DNA of 64,000 nt, taken from Streptomyces marispadix. GTDB lineage: Bacteria; Actinomycetota; Actinomycetes; Streptomycetales; Streptomycetaceae. A program made the translations under genes and the position numbers. Within the stretch, counting starts at the first letter, position 1, and each line of letters begins with the position of its first letter. Positions 46,722 through 56,069 of the stretch are shown here, in pieces. The stretch covers positions 5,060,501 through 5,124,500 of the forward strand of contig NZ_JAKWJU010000002.1 in NCBI RefSeq assembly GCF_022524345.1. Reading direction: 5' to 3'. The notes beneath the pieces were generated by a model that was not told where the DNA came from, did no database searches, and was given only the letters and a program-made list of their open reading frames with translations.

Positions 46722-47363
46722 ATGATGTCGTTCATGCGCGTATACATCCGGCCCCCGCAGCCCGGCGACGAGACCGCCTACCGAGAGGCGGTGCTCCGCT
46801 CCGCCGACCATCTCAGCCCCTGGAACCCCGTCGAGCCGGACGGCCTTCCCGATCTGCTGCGGCGTCAGGGCCCCGCGCTGCGCAGCTTCATGATCTTCGA
46901 CGCCGAGGACGACGGGCTCGTGGGACGCGTCAACGTCGCGAACATCGTCCGTGCCCGCTTCTGCAACGGCGCGCTCGGCTACGACAGTTACGTGCCGTAC
47001 GCGGGCACCGGCCGCATGACCGAGGGCATGCGGCTGATCGTCGACCGGTGCTTCGAGAGCGCCCCGCAGGGGCTGGGACTGCACCGTCTGGAGATCAACG
47101 TCCAGCCGGAGAACGACCGCTCCACCGCCATGGCGCGGCGCCTCGGTTTCCGGCACGAGGGGTTCTCCCCGAGGATGCTCTTCCTCAACGACGCCTGGCG
47201 CGACCACGAGCGGTTCGCCATCACCGCCGAGGAGTGGCCCGAGGCGCGTGCCGCCGTGCAGCTTCGTGAGCAGGCCCGTGGCAACGGTTCGAGGCGCGAG
47301 ACCCGTCCCGGGTCGCGGCAGGGGCGGCCCGAACCGGGTGTGGGAATGGGCGCCGACCGCTGA
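46722..47363 (+). CDS. GNAT-family acetyltransferase (RimJ/RimL-like)
   Basis: A 213-residue N-acetyltransferase, with IRPPQPGDETAYREAVLRSADHLSPWNPVEP typical of the RimJ/RimL subgroup that acetylates N-termini of ribosomal or other proteins. The acetyl-CoA strand GALGYDSYVPYAGTGRMTEGMRL and the C-terminal RRLGFRHEGFSPRMLFLNDAWRDHERFAI are clear. A positively charged tail of 35 residues follows. Possible starts are GTG 46698 (overlapping ffh), ATG 46722 behind GGGGGCGG, or ATG 46734. Its closeness to ffh suggests cotranscription. The target is unknown. Confidence 0.88.
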   Translation: MMSFMRVYIRPPQPGDETAYREAVLRSADHLSPWNPVEPDGLPDLLRRQGPALRSFMIFDAEDDGLVGRVNVANIVRARFCNGALGYDSYVPYAGTGRMTEGMRLIVDRCFESAPQGLGLHRLEINVQPENDRSTAMARRLGFRHEGFSPRMLFLNDAWRDHERFAITAEEWPEARAAVQLREQARGNGSRRETRPGSRQGRPEPGVGMGADR

Positions 47364-47380
47364 CACCGGCCACCGGGCCG

Positions 47381-47482
47381 TCTGCTGACGACTGACGTTC
47401 TGACGGTCGACGGCTGACCGCTGACCGATGACGGCCGCCTGCTATCCGCTGACGACTGACCGACCCGATGACGACTGACCGT
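47381..47482. repeat. TGAC-rich degenerate repeat region
   Basis: At least ten TGAC words spaced 5-15 bases apart, with TGACGACTGAC occurring three times. It lies at the start of the 352-base gap between the GNAT gene and the secreted phosphatase. Confidence 0.6.
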
Positions 47483-47587
47483 TCCCGCGCCCGGCTCGCT
47501 GCCCGGCGCGGGAGCCCCATGGTCCGGGCCGAAGTCCAGCCCCAGGCCGGTTCAAGGCACGCCCATGCGCAGGTCAAGGCCCGGAAT

Positions 47588-47644
47588 ATCACCGGTGATT
47601 GGCGAGTGTCTGATGCCCCGCCAGGTGAAAGATGTACGGTACAT
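47588..47644. promoter_or_regulatory. Two palindromes upstream of the secreted phosphatase
   Basis: ATCACCGGTGAT (47588-47599) is a perfect 12-base palindrome and ATGTAC-g-GTACAT (47632-47644) is a second perfect one, 72 bases before the start codon. They are candidate operator sites. Confidence 0.45.
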
Positions 47645-47715
47645 GCCACTGGGGCGGTGTCATTCGGACACGGCCCCGACGGCATTCCGCCCCCCTTCGT
47701 ACACCGGAGAGCCTT

Positions 47716-49044
47716 ATGCGTAACCGATCCGTTCTGGCCGCGGTGAGCCTCGCGGCGGTCGCTCTCGTGGCCTCGGTCCCCGTGCCCGCCGCGGCGGCAG
47801 CGGGGAGCACCGGCAACGGCACCGCCGGCACCGGAGCCGCCGCGCCCGCGTCCGGACGTGCCGACTGCCCGCGGCTTTCGAAGAAGCTCAAGTGGTACGG
47901 CCACAACCGGGCCGCGTTGCAGCGGATGATCGACGAGCGCGGGCTCTGCGGTCACCACGCCGCAGGTGACGGCGAGTCCCGTCCGGTGGCCGCGTTCGAC
48001 TGGGACAACACCGTCACCAAGAACGACACCACCGACGTGACCCTCGCCTGGGCCCTGAAGCACGACAAGATCCTCCAGCCCCGTAGCTGGCGCGACACCA
48101 GCAAGTGGCTCACGCCCGCCGCGGACCGTGCGCTGACGAAGGCGTGCGGCGAGTCCGTGCCCGTGGGCCGTCCGCTGCCCACCTCCACCGACACCGACTG
48201 CACCGACGAGATCTTCCAGATCCGCACCGAGGCGCAGACGATGGACGGCCACCCGGCCTTCGGCGGCGAGTGGAACCACCGCCGCACGGTGCCCGAATAC
48301 GCCTGGGTGGCGCAGCTCTTCGCCGGTCACACCCCGGCCCAGGTCGCCGCGTACACCGAGGCCGGACGCAAGAAGAGCCTGGCCGCCCGCGTCGGCAGCG
48401 AGATGGAGGTCGGCACCCACACCGTCCCGGCGTACGTGCGCTACTACCCGCAGCAGAAGGACCTCATCGGCACCCTGAAGAAGGCCGGATTCGACGTCTA
48501 CATCGTCTCGGCGGGAGTCGAGTACGCGGCCGAGGTGTGGGCGAAGGGCGTCGGCATCGACGCCGAGCACACCATCGCCATCCGCAGCGTCCTGCGCGAC
48601 GGCCGCATCACCACCCGCAACGAGGGATGCGGGGGAGAGCCCGCATCCGAGGGCGAGACCATCCCCTACATCGACGGCAAACGCTGCTGGATCAATCAGG
48701 ACATCTACGGGATCAAGGGCGCGGCCGCCTGGAAGCAGCAGGACCGCGCGCACCGCATCGCCTTCGGCGCGGGCGACGCCGACACCGACGTCACCTTCGT
48801 ACGCGACGCGACGGGCGGGCACCTCGTGCTCAACCGCAACAAGGACGAGGTGATGTGCCGCGCCTACGACGACGAGGACGGCCGCTGGCTGGTGAACCCG
48901 ATGTTCATCGAGCCGCTGCCGCAGAAGCCGGAGCCCTACCCGTGCGCGACGTCCGCGTACATCGAGGAGAACGGCGCGCTGACGGCGGTGCGGCGCTACG
49001 ACGGCAGCGTCGTGCCCGACCAGCGGGACGGCGTCTTCGGCTGA
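47716..49044 (+). CDS. Secreted HAD-superfamily phosphatase (phosphorylcholine/phosphoserine phosphatase-like)
   Basis: A 442-residue exported enzyme. Signal peptide MRNRSVLAAVSLAAVALVASVPVPAAAAA, then an Ala/Gly-rich stretch. HAD motif I is FDWDNTVTKND with Asp-95 and Asp-97; motif II is YIVSAGVEY; motif IV is FGAGDADTDVTFV. Six or more cysteines fit an extracellular disulfide-bonded protein. The family includes phosphorylcholine phosphatase and other secreted organic phosphatases. The ATG has GGAGAG upstream. It is convergent with the yhf-like cluster and could feed it with dephosphorylated product, but nothing in the sequence proves a link. Confidence 0.88.
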   Translation: MRNRSVLAAVSLAAVALVASVPVPAAAAAGSTGNGTAGTGAAAPASGRADCPRLSKKLKWYGHNRAALQRMIDERGLCGHHAAGDGESRPVAAFDWDNTVTKNDTTDVTLAWALKHDKILQPRSWRDTSKWLTPAADRALTKACGESVPVGRPLPTSTDTDCTDEIFQIRTEAQTMDGHPAFGGEWNHRRTVPEYAWVAQLFAGHTPAQVAAYTEAGRKKSLAARVGSEMEVGTHTVPAYVRYYPQQKDLIGTLKKAGFDVYIVSAGVEYAAEVWAKGVGIDAEHTIAIRSVLRDGRITTRNEGCGGEPASEGETIPYIDGKRCWINQDIYGIKGAAAWKQQDRAHRIAFGAGDADTDVTFVRDATGGHLVLNRNKDEVMCRAYDDEDGRWLVNPMFIEPLPQKPEPYPCATSAYIEENGALTAVRRYDGSVVPDQRDGVFG

Positions 49045-49096
49045 GCCGTACGGGACTTGAGGCTTCGGCCGGGACGCCGGTCCCGCGCCGCCCGGG

Positions 49097-50509
49097 TCAG
49101 ACGGGGAGCGGAGAGCCCGCGGCCGTGCCGCGCGGGCCCTGGCCGGTGTCCTCCCCGTCGCTCCGGGGTGAGCCGATGCCGAGGAAGCGTGCCGCCGTGG
49201 CACCCACGTCGGCGAGGGACGCCGCGTCCGGGAGCAGCAGCGCCCCGGACGCGGCGTTCTGCGTCCCGGCGCGGCGGACGAGCATCAGCACCGGCACGTA
49301 CTCGCGGGTGTGGAACGCGTGCCCGATCAGCGGGTCGTTGCCGTGGTCCGCGGTGACGACCAGCCGGTCGCCGGGCCGGTCCAACTCCTCGATCAGCAGG
49401 GCCAGTCCGGCGTCGGCCTGCTGAAGCACCTCGCCGAAACGCAGCGGGTCCTGCTGATGCCCGGCCAGATCGGTCTCCTGGACGTTGGCGACCACGAGAG
49501 CCGGGGCGACGGCCCTGTCCTCGGCGTCTCCGGTGTCTCCGGTGTCTCCGGCGTCTCCGCTCCCTCCGTCCCCTACGGGCCAGGGTCGTGCCCGTACGGC
49601 GTCCCGCACCGCGTCCAGGGTGTGCGCCATCACCTCGTCCGTACGAACTGCCGGGCGGCGCACCGCACTCGGGCACGCGAGGATGTCCGCCGCCTTGCCG
49701 ACCAGGGTGACCGCGGTGCCCGCGCGTGCCGCCAGCTCCGGCAACTGCCGTGCGTGGTCCAGCGGCGCGCCCAGGTGCTGAACGCGGAGGCCGCCGTTGC
49801 GGTAGAAGCCGGAGGCCGGGGTATCGAGGCCGGCGGTGCCGCCGTCGCCGTGCCGCACGAAGGAGCGCAGCGGGCCGTCGGCTTGACCGCCGACCGCGAT
49901 GACCCGGGCGACGGGTGCGACGGCGCGGACTGTGCGGGCTATGGAGAGGATCGCTTCGAAGGGCCGGTCGTCCAGGCATGCGGAGACGTTCCAGTTGACG
50001 CCGGGGTCGGCCTCCAGGTTGTCGTGCACGAGCACGTGGCCGTCGACGAGCAACACCGGGCCGCCGTCCAGGGGTCGGGCCTCATGGCCCGCGTCCTTCA
50101 GCGCACGTACCACATGCGCGGTGTGCTGCGAGAGACGGGCGAGGCCGATCCCGGTGAAGTCGGCGCCCATCATGGTCTGGTGGCCCGCCCAGGTGTCGGC
50201 GCCGTCGTAGCCGAGCGCGGCACGGGCGAGGGCGACCGGCAGCGTCGTCGCGGGCGCGAGCGCGGGGTGCGGGCACAGCACGCCGAGTCCGAGGCGGCCG
50301 AGGGCGGGAAGCCGCAGATGACCGCCGTTCACGGCCCGGCAGCGGTCGAGGAGATGCCGGAGGGTGTGTGCGTCGCGGTCGCCGGGACGCAGGGCGCCCG
50401 CGTCGGGCATGGCGCCGATGCCCAGCCCGTCGAGTACGACGATCACCGTCCTGCCGGCGGGCGGCGGCGACGGCAGCCCCCGGCCCGCGCCGGACACGCC
50501 GGCGCTCAC
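49097..50509 (-). CDS. yhfW: YhfW-like phosphopentomutase-family enzyme
   Basis: A 470-residue member of the alkaline-phosphatase superfamily most like phosphopentomutase. Metal and active-site motifs: VIVVLDGLGIGAMPDA (metal Asp), DTWAGHQTMMGADF (the catalytic Thr region), VVTADHGNDPLIGHAFHTREYVPVL (DHGND and distal His). The protein is longer than E. coli YhfW owing to inserts such as GSGDAGDTGDTGDAED. Its GTG overlaps the yhfX stop (GTGA), so it is the last gene of the minus-strand operon. The substrate is presumably a sugar phosphate; unknown. Confidence 0.85.
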   Translation of the reverse strand: MSAGVSGAGRGLPSPPPAGRTVIVVLDGLGIGAMPDAGALRPGDRDAHTLRHLLDRCRAVNGGHLRLPALGRLGLGVLCPHPALAPATTLPVALARAALGYDGADTWAGHQTMMGADFTGIGLARLSQHTAHVVRALKDAGHEARPLDGGPVLLVDGHVLVHDNLEADPGVNWNVSACLDDRPFEAILSIARTVRAVAPVARVIAVGGQADGPLRSFVRHGDGGTAGLDTPASGFYRNGGLRVQHLGAPLDHARQLPELAARAGTAVTLVGKAADILACPSAVRRPAVRTDEVMAHTLDAVRDAVRARPWPVGDGGSGDAGDTGDTGDAEDRAVAPALVVANVQETDLAGHQQDPLRFGEVLQQADAGLALLIEELDRPGDRLVVTADHGNDPLIGHAFHTREYVPVLMLVRRAGTQNAASGALLLPDAASLADVGATAARFLGIGSPRSDGEDTGQGPRGTAAGSPLPV

Positions 50510-51669
50510 AGGGCCCGGCCCAGCGGGTCGTACAGGCCGGTCAGTTTCGGGGTGCCGGAGGCCAGCCCGGAGACCACGGCGACGCTGCTGCGGGTGACGA
50601 ACATCTGCGTGCGGAAGGCGAGCAGCGCCGTGTCGCCGACTCGTACCGGCGGCGCACCGGGCGAGGGGGCGTCCAGCAGCCGGTAGTAGTCGATGTTCTC
50701 CGCGGGCATGCCCTGCACGGGCAGCCGCAGACCCGTGCGGTGCAGCAGTGCCTCCTTGATGTGCGCACGGGGATAGAAGCCGCCTCCGAGGAGCGCCGGG
50801 CGGCCGTCGGCGAGGGTGTGGGCGACCTCGGTGACATAGACGTAGCCGGGGCGTTCCGGCTGCTCGGGGTCGGCCGCGTGCAGCGGCGTGGTGCCGGTGA
50901 GAGCGTGCCCGGGCTCGCCGTGGGTGGCGCCGAGTCCGGCGAGCAGCGGCAGCGCGGCGGCCGAAGTGGCGCCCGGCGCACTGAGTTTGAGGTCGCTGTG
51001 GCCACGGCTCTCCAGCCGTGCGCGGGCCTCGCGCAGCCTCGTGAAGGTCTCCGTGGGCCGCAGTCCCGTAGCGGGGTCGCACACCAGGCACGGGAACCCC
51101 GTCACGCCCGCGATGCGTACACCCGGCATCTCCTCGGCCTCGGCCGCGAAGCCGTCGACGCCGCCGGGCGGCACACCGCCCTCCTGGCCGGGGAAGACCG
51201 CGCGGGCCCCGCCCGCCAAGCGCAGCAGTACGTCCTGCACGAAGCCCTGCCGTAGTGCCTCGTCGGAGACGGCACGGGCGTTGGCCGCGTCGAAGACGGT
51301 GACCGCTTCGGGGCGCCAGGCCAGCATCTCCGGGAGCGCCCGCCGAGGGATCTGCACGAGGTGGCCGATGTTGCCGGTGCGTGCACCGGCGGCGTGCAGC
51401 GCGCGCGCCTCGGGGGCGTCGATCGCGGCGGAGGCGGGCAGATGACGGGCCGCGGCGGCGATCAACTCGGGGTTGCGGCCGAGCTGTTTGACGACGAACC
51501 ACAGCGTCAGGCCGTGCCGGCGGGCCCGTTCTGCGAGCAGTGCGGCGTTGGCCTCCACGGCGTCCCGGTCGACGACGTAGGTGTCCGGCGGTATCGCGCC
51601 GTCCCGGTGCAACGCGGCGGCCGTGTCCGCGAGTCCGGGGTTGCGGGCGAGGACGGTGTCGAGGAACAA
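50506..51669 (-). CDS. yhfX: YhfX-like PLP-dependent racemase-fold protein
   Basis: A 387-residue protein of the alanine racemase N-terminal fold, the same size as I recall for E. coli YhfX. The PLP lysine is Lys-61 in WFVVKQLGRNPELI; a later motif GGGFYPRAHIKEALLH and ENIDYYRLLDAP are shared with YhfX. The start is TTG with GGAGG eight bases upstream. It is 72 bases from yhfS and overlaps yhfW. Racemase or lyase chemistry on an amino acid is likely but not proven. Confidence 0.87.
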   Translation of the reverse strand: MFLDTVLARNPGLADTAAALHRDGAIPPDTYVVDRDAVEANAALLAERARRHGLTLWFVVKQLGRNPELIAAAARHLPASAAIDAPEARALHAAGARTGNIGHLVQIPRRALPEMLAWRPEAVTVFDAANARAVSDEALRQGFVQDVLLRLAGGARAVFPGQEGGVPPGGVDGFAAEAEEMPGVRIAGVTGFPCLVCDPATGLRPTETFTRLREARARLESRGHSDLKLSAPGATSAAALPLLAGLGATHGEPGHALTGTTPLHAADPEQPERPGYVYVTEVAHTLADGRPALLGGGFYPRAHIKEALLHRTGLRLPVQGMPAENIDYYRLLDAPSPGAPPVRVGDTALLAFRTQMFVTRSSVAVVSGLASGTPKLTGLYDPLGRAL

Positions 51670-51740
51670 GGTCGGTCCTCCGGGGGCGGGACGGTGGCTG
51701 GAGGGGCGGGATGCGCCTGGTGGCCTAAGGGGCGGCGCTC

Positions 51741-52868
51741 TCAGGACGCTCCCGGTCCGTGCGCCGCATACAGGTCCTCCAGGGCGCGCCGCAGGATGTC
51801 CACCACGAGGCCGGCGCCCGCACGCATCGGATTGATCCGCACCGTCCAGTCGGCGAGCCCCGGTTCGTCGTCCAGGGCGGAGGAGGACATCCGGTAGAAC
51901 AGCGGGGCGATCTCGTAGCGGGAGCAGGCGCCCACCGGGTAAGGCGCCGCCCCGTAGCGCGCCGCCAGCTCCGGCAGCCCACGCGCCAGCGGCCTGTCCA
52001 GCCGCACCACCACACAGCGGTCCTGCACGTTCGCCAGCCGGACCTCCGCCACGCCTGGCACCTCGCCCGCCTCCAGCCGCGCCGCGACCTCCTCGCCCGT
52101 GCGCGACTGCACGGACCACATCACCGGTACGTGTGTGAGCGCACGCAGCGCCTCCAGCGCCTGACCGCCCTGAACCTGGCCGCCGCCCGAGTAGTTGTCC
52201 TCGCGTACGCGCCCCACCAGCGCTCCGGAACCCACGACGGCGCCCACGCCCTCCGGTCCGTGCAGCTTGAACAGCGAGAAGCACGAGGCGTCCGCGCCCA
52301 TCCCGGCGCCGCTCGTGGGCACCCTGAAGACGGCGTAGTTGTCGTCCACGACGGTGCGCACACTCGCAGCACGGCACATCGCCACCACTTCCCCCGGGTC
52401 GTGGGAGTCGCCGAGCCGCTGCCGTGAGTGCTGTACGTACGCGAAGCGGAACTCCCCGCTCGCCAGGGCTTGTTCGAGGGCCGCGCGGTCGCCGAAGTCC
52501 ACCTGGTGGGTGCGTACGCCCAGACCGCGCAGGGTCACCGCCGTGGTGCGGTAGACCGGAGCGCTGTGGATGAGCAGCGGCTCCCCGTGACGCAGCACCG
52601 CGGCGAGCGCGCTGCGGATCGCGCCGGTGCCCGCGCCCTGCACCAGCGCGGCGTCGTCCGCGCCGAAGAAGTCCGCCAGCACCGCCTCCACACGGGCCGT
52701 CGTACGGGGTCTGCCCAGGCCGGGCACGACACCGGCGTCCGCTTCGAGGAGCTGTGTGCCCTCGAAGTGCCGCGCGGTGCACTCCAGCAGCCGGAACTGC
52801 GTCTGCACGGCCTCCTCCAGACCCACGGTGGGCAGCGGGTACGTCCGCGGCAGTCGTGGCGCGCTCAT
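51741..52868 (-). CDS. yhfS: YhfS-like PLP-dependent aminotransferase-fold enzyme
   Basis: A 375-residue type I fold PLP enzyme. LVQGAGTGAIRSALAAVL binds the phosphate, VVDDNYAVF has the PLP-pyridine Asp, and SLFKLHGPEGVGAVVG has Lys-201 for the Schiff base. The family groups with selenocysteine/cystathionine-type enzymes. Its ATG overlaps the phosphotriesterase stop by four bases (ATGA) with AGGAGGAGCC upstream, so it is tightly coupled. The substrate is not known. Confidence 0.87.
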   Translation of the reverse strand: MSAPRLPRTYPLPTVGLEEAVQTQFRLLECTARHFEGTQLLEADAGVVPGLGRPRTTARVEAVLADFFGADDAALVQGAGTGAIRSALAAVLRHGEPLLIHSAPVYRTTAVTLRGLGVRTHQVDFGDRAALEQALASGEFRFAYVQHSRQRLGDSHDPGEVVAMCRAASVRTVVDDNYAVFRVPTSGAGMGADASCFSLFKLHGPEGVGAVVGSGALVGRVREDNYSGGGQVQGGQALEALRALTHVPVMWSVQSRTGEEVAARLEAGEVPGVAEVRLANVQDRCVVVRLDRPLARGLPELAARYGAAPYPVGACSRYEIAPLFYRMSSSALDDEPGLADWTVRINPMRAGAGLVVDILRRALEDLYAAHGPGAS

Positions 52869-54061
52869 CTCACGGCTCCTCCTTCCTCCTCGCACTGCTT
52901 CTCGCCGTGGGCCCGGCCCCGGGCGTCGTCATGGGCCCGGCCGTGGGCAAGCCGGTCGCCGTCGCCGTCGCCTTCGACGTCGCCTTTGCCTTCGATGTCG
53001 CCGTCGTCGCCCGTCAGAAAGCGCAGCGGATTGCGCCGCGTCAGCAGGTCGATCAGATCGTCGTCGGCGCCCGCCGCCCGCAGCCGCGGAAGGAACGAGC
53101 GGAACAGATGGCCGTAGCCTCTGCCGCCCTCGCTTCTGAGGTAGCCGTGGCGCGAGATGTCGCAACTGAGCAGCGCACGCTCGGCGTGGCCCGCCTCCAG
53201 CAGCGCGAGCAGCAGCCTCAGCCGTGAGCCGTCGCTGCGGTAGTTCTCCTTGCCGACGGTGTCGAACGCGATGTACGCGCCCGCCGCGGCCAGTTCGCGG
53301 TGCACGCCGGGGTCGTCGAGCAGATCCTGGTGCCCGACGCAGACACGGTGCGGCGCCAGCCCGGCACCGGTCAGCACCTCGATCTGGGCGAGCCCGCCCC
53401 GGCCCAACTGGGCGTGTGTGGCCACCGACAGGCCCGTCGCCCGCGCGGCGAGCGCGGCGGCCGTGAGGGTACGGACCTCCTGCGCGCTCGGTACGTCGCC
53501 GTGGCTTCCGGCCTCACCGATCACCCCGGGGCGTACGGGAGTACCGCCGGAGCCGGAGCCGGAGCCGGAGTCGGAGCCGAGGCCGAGGTCCCGTCCGGCG
53601 TCCCGGCTGTGGTCACGGGCCGAAGTTCCGCCGCCGGCCCCGGACTCGGGGCCGATCCCGTCCTCGATCTCGTGGATCAGCAGCTCGGCGAGTTCACCCG
53701 CGTCCGCCGTCGCCGCCTCCTCCGGGTGGAACCGCTCGTAGTACCAGCCCGTGCCCGCCACCACCGCGACCCCCGACTCCCGCGACAGCCGCGCCAGGGC
53801 GCGAACATCCCTGCCCATGCCCCGGCACGTCAGCTCCACGACCAGTGAAAGGCCGAACTCCTCGCGCAGCGCTCCCAGTTCGGCCCCCACCGGCGCCATG
53901 TGGCGGCCGTCGAGCACCGCTTCGGCGTCCCCGCCGTGCGACAGGTCCAGCGCCAGATGCTCGTGCGGCAGCACGGGACCGCGTACCCGGGCCGTTGCGA
54001 GCGGCCCCGCGACGGTACGCAGCAGACGCTCGGACCGCTGCGGGGGCCGCTGCTCGTACAT
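52865..54061 (-). CDS. php: Phosphotriesterase-family hydrolase (YhfV/Php-like)
   Basis: A 398-residue amidohydrolase-fold protein like E. coli Php (YhfV). Metal ligands: HEH at residues 33-35, SVATHAQLGRGG, CVGHQDLLDD and the catalytic Asp in LSCDISRHGYL. It carries a Ser/Gly/Asp insert (GSDSGSGSGSGG, encoded by repeats) before PGVIGEAGS, and an Asp/Gly-rich C-terminal tail after FLTGDDGD. The core is about 290 residues, as in E. coli. The natural substrate of this group is unknown. It lies between yhfT and yhfS in the operon. Confidence 0.87.
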   Translation of the reverse strand: MYEQRPPQRSERLLRTVAGPLATARVRGPVLPHEHLALDLSHGGDAEAVLDGRHMAPVGAELGALREEFGLSLVVELTCRGMGRDVRALARLSRESGVAVVAGTGWYYERFHPEEAATADAGELAELLIHEIEDGIGPESGAGGGTSARDHSRDAGRDLGLGSDSGSGSGSGGTPVRPGVIGEAGSHGDVPSAQEVRTLTAAALAARATGLSVATHAQLGRGGLAQIEVLTGAGLAPHRVCVGHQDLLDDPGVHRELAAAGAYIAFDTVGKENYRSDGSRLRLLLALLEAGHAERALLSCDISRHGYLRSEGGRGYGHLFRSFLPRLRAAGADDDLIDLLTRRNPLRFLTGDDGDIEGKGDVEGDGDGDRLAHGRAHDDARGRAHGEKQCEEEGGAVR

Positions 54062-54107
54062 GCCCGGTGCCCCTTCCCTGCCGTGCCTGTCCACCTGGGG
54101 GAGGGGG

Positions 54108-55673
54108 TCAGCTCTTGACCGGGGTGAACAGGTCAAGCCAGTAAAGGAGGTTGAGCAGCACTCCGCCCACCAGCACCGCGGCGGGTGCGGCGGCCATACG
54201 CACCACGACCCGGCCCGTCGCCTCGTTGAGCAGATAGAGACCGCCGACGATGAGGATGCCCAGCCCGCCGCCCATGGTGTTCGCTGCCAGCAGCGACCCG
54301 AACAGGATGGCCAGCCACAGGCTTTCGCTGATCGCGCTGCGCAGATGCTCGGAGGAGTCCCGTACCGACGGAAGCCGCCCCAGCATCCTGCCGATCCAGG
54401 AGAGCGCCAGCACCTCGACGGCGAAGACGGCCGCACCGGCGAGCACGGCCAGCCAGGGGTTCGGCAGCAGATAGCCGATGGGGTAGACGAAGGTGAAGCC
54501 CGCTATCGCATACGCGCCGGAGGCGAGCGCGGTGGTGGCGATCAGGGGTATGAAGCCGAACACGCGGTAGAAGTCGACCTGCGCTGCCCCGGCGTGGTCG
54601 CCCTTGGCTATGAGGAAGCTGGTGGCCTCGCCGCCGCCGAAGACATGCATCTGCGCCAGCAGGCACACGCCCGCGCCCAGCAGCATGAACAGCGGCAGAT
54701 GGCGGCGCAGCCGGGTCGCGCTCGCGCTGAACAACGAGCGCATCGGGTCCTCCAGTTCGGCCTCGGAGACCGTACGGGAGTCCGGCGCCGCGGAGGCGGC
54801 CGTACCGGCCTTGGCTGTGGCGGTGGCTGGGGTCGCGGTCGCCTTCGCGTCTGCGTCTGCGGCTGCGGCTGCGGTCTTCGCGTCTGCCCCGCCCGCACCC
54901 GCACCCGCGCCCACTCCCGCGACCGCTCCGGCCTCGGCCCGCGCCTCGTCGGCCTCCTGCTGCGCCTTCTCCTCCTGCTCGCGTTCGGCCGCCTCCGCCC
55001 GCTCCGCGCGCCGCTGCCGTACGTCCTTTGCCGTGGCGAAGCCGATGAGCATGACGACGCCCACCGCCATCGCCGGCGCACCGGCGAACACGTCGGGCCA
55101 CAGCTTCATCGTGAGGACGACCAGGGCCAGTTCGACCACACCCGCGATGCCGCCGCGCAGCCTGCCGAACTGCCTGCTGATCGCGAGCACCGGGAAGAGC
55201 GTGAACAGGAAGAGGATCGGCGTCGACATCTGCTGCATGGCCGTGAGGAAGTCGACGGGCAGATCGTGCGCGACCTTGTTCGCACCGCCCAGCCCGAAGA
55301 CGACCACGGCACCCCAGGCGCCGCCCAGCAGCGGGGCGAGCCACCGCTTCGGCGAGAGCAGCCCCAGCACATCGGTGGGCAGGAACAGCAGCCAGGGGTT
55401 GAGCACCCCGGTCGACAGCGCCATCGGCGCCCCCAGCCCGAAGATGAACCCCGCGGAGAGGCCGAAGGAGACCGCCGTCGTCGCACTGCGCGTACTGCGG
55501 CCCTGGATGAAGTCGAGCATGAACGGCCGTACGCCGTCGTTGAACACCGCCAGCGCCAGATGGGATATGAGCGCGGTCAGCGCACACAGCAGGATCACGG
55601 TCGTCTGCTGGGCGCCCGAGAAGTCCAGGCTGTGTCCGCCGGCGCTGCCCGCGCCTGCCAGAAGATCGCTCAC
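54108..55673 (-). CDS. yhfT: YhfT-like integral membrane protein (putative transporter)
   Basis: A 521-residue membrane protein with about 12 hydrophobic segments in two halves, FGLSAGFIFGLGAPMALSTG and GGLGILIVGGLYLLNEATG among them. The halves are separated by a charged coiled coil (RAERAEAAEREQEEKAQQEA) and an Ala/Gly/Thr repeat linker. It matches YhfT, whose gene accompanies php in enterobacteria. It starts at GTG behind GAGGAGAGGG. It probably imports the compound that the operon degrades. Confidence 0.85.
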   Translation of the reverse strand: MSDLLAGAGSAGGHSLDFSGAQQTTVILLCALTALISHLALAVFNDGVRPFMLDFIQGRSTRSATTAVSFGLSAGFIFGLGAPMALSTGVLNPWLLFLPTDVLGLLSPKRWLAPLLGGAWGAVVVFGLGGANKVAHDLPVDFLTAMQQMSTPILFLFTLFPVLAISRQFGRLRGGIAGVVELALVVLTMKLWPDVFAGAPAMAVGVVMLIGFATAKDVRQRRAERAEAAEREQEEKAQQEADEARAEAGAVAGVGAGAGAGGADAKTAAAAADADAKATATPATATAKAGTAASAAPDSRTVSEAELEDPMRSLFSASATRLRRHLPLFMLLGAGVCLLAQMHVFGGGEATSFLIAKGDHAGAAQVDFYRVFGFIPLIATTALASGAYAIAGFTFVYPIGYLLPNPWLAVLAGAAVFAVEVLALSWIGRMLGRLPSVRDSSEHLRSAISESLWLAILFGSLLAANTMGGGLGILIVGGLYLLNEATGRVVVRMAAAPAAVLVGGVLLNLLYWLDLFTPVKS

Positions 55674-55709
55674 GGGATTCTCCCTCTCCTCGTCCGGCGG
55701 ACCGGCGGT

Positions 55710-56069
55710 TCAGCGGGTGTGCGCGGCGATTGCACGCGCGATGACGGGTGTGGTGTCCGTGATCTGGTCGACGCCGAAGCCGAAGACCTTCCTGCCGCTC
55801 TCCAGCAGTTCGGTGACCTCCGCCTCGCTGGGCACGCTCCGCCCGAAGGTGTGGCACACGCCGCTGCCGAGCACGCCGAGGAGCACCCCGAGGGACGCCC
55901 CGGCACCGGTGTGGCACGTACCGAGGTAGTAGTCGGCCTGCCCGGCGCGCAGCCTCATCGCCGCCTCCATGTCCGAGGACACGGCGACCTCCAGGCCGTC
56001 GATGCCCAACCCGCCCAGCTCCTCGGCGACTTGGGCCTTGCCGATGCCTCCGGTGAGGATCCTCGTCAC
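55710..56069 (-). CDS. yhfU: DUF2620 family protein (YhfU-like)
   Basis: A 119-residue protein, VTRILTGGIGKAQVAEELGGLG ... ADYYLGTCHTGAGASLGVLLGVLG ... GVCHTFGRSVPSEAEV. It has the length and Cys-His motifs (GTCHTG, GVCHTF) of YhfU. Its GTG overlaps the yhfY stop by four bases. The motif arrangement could bind a phosphate or a metal; function unknown. Confidence 0.85.
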   Translation of the reverse strand: MTRILTGGIGKAQVAEELGGLGIDGLEVAVSSDMEAAMRLRAGQADYYLGTCHTGAGASLGVLLGVLGSGVCHTFGRSVPSEAEVTELLESGRKVFGFGVDQITDTTPVIARAIAAHTR

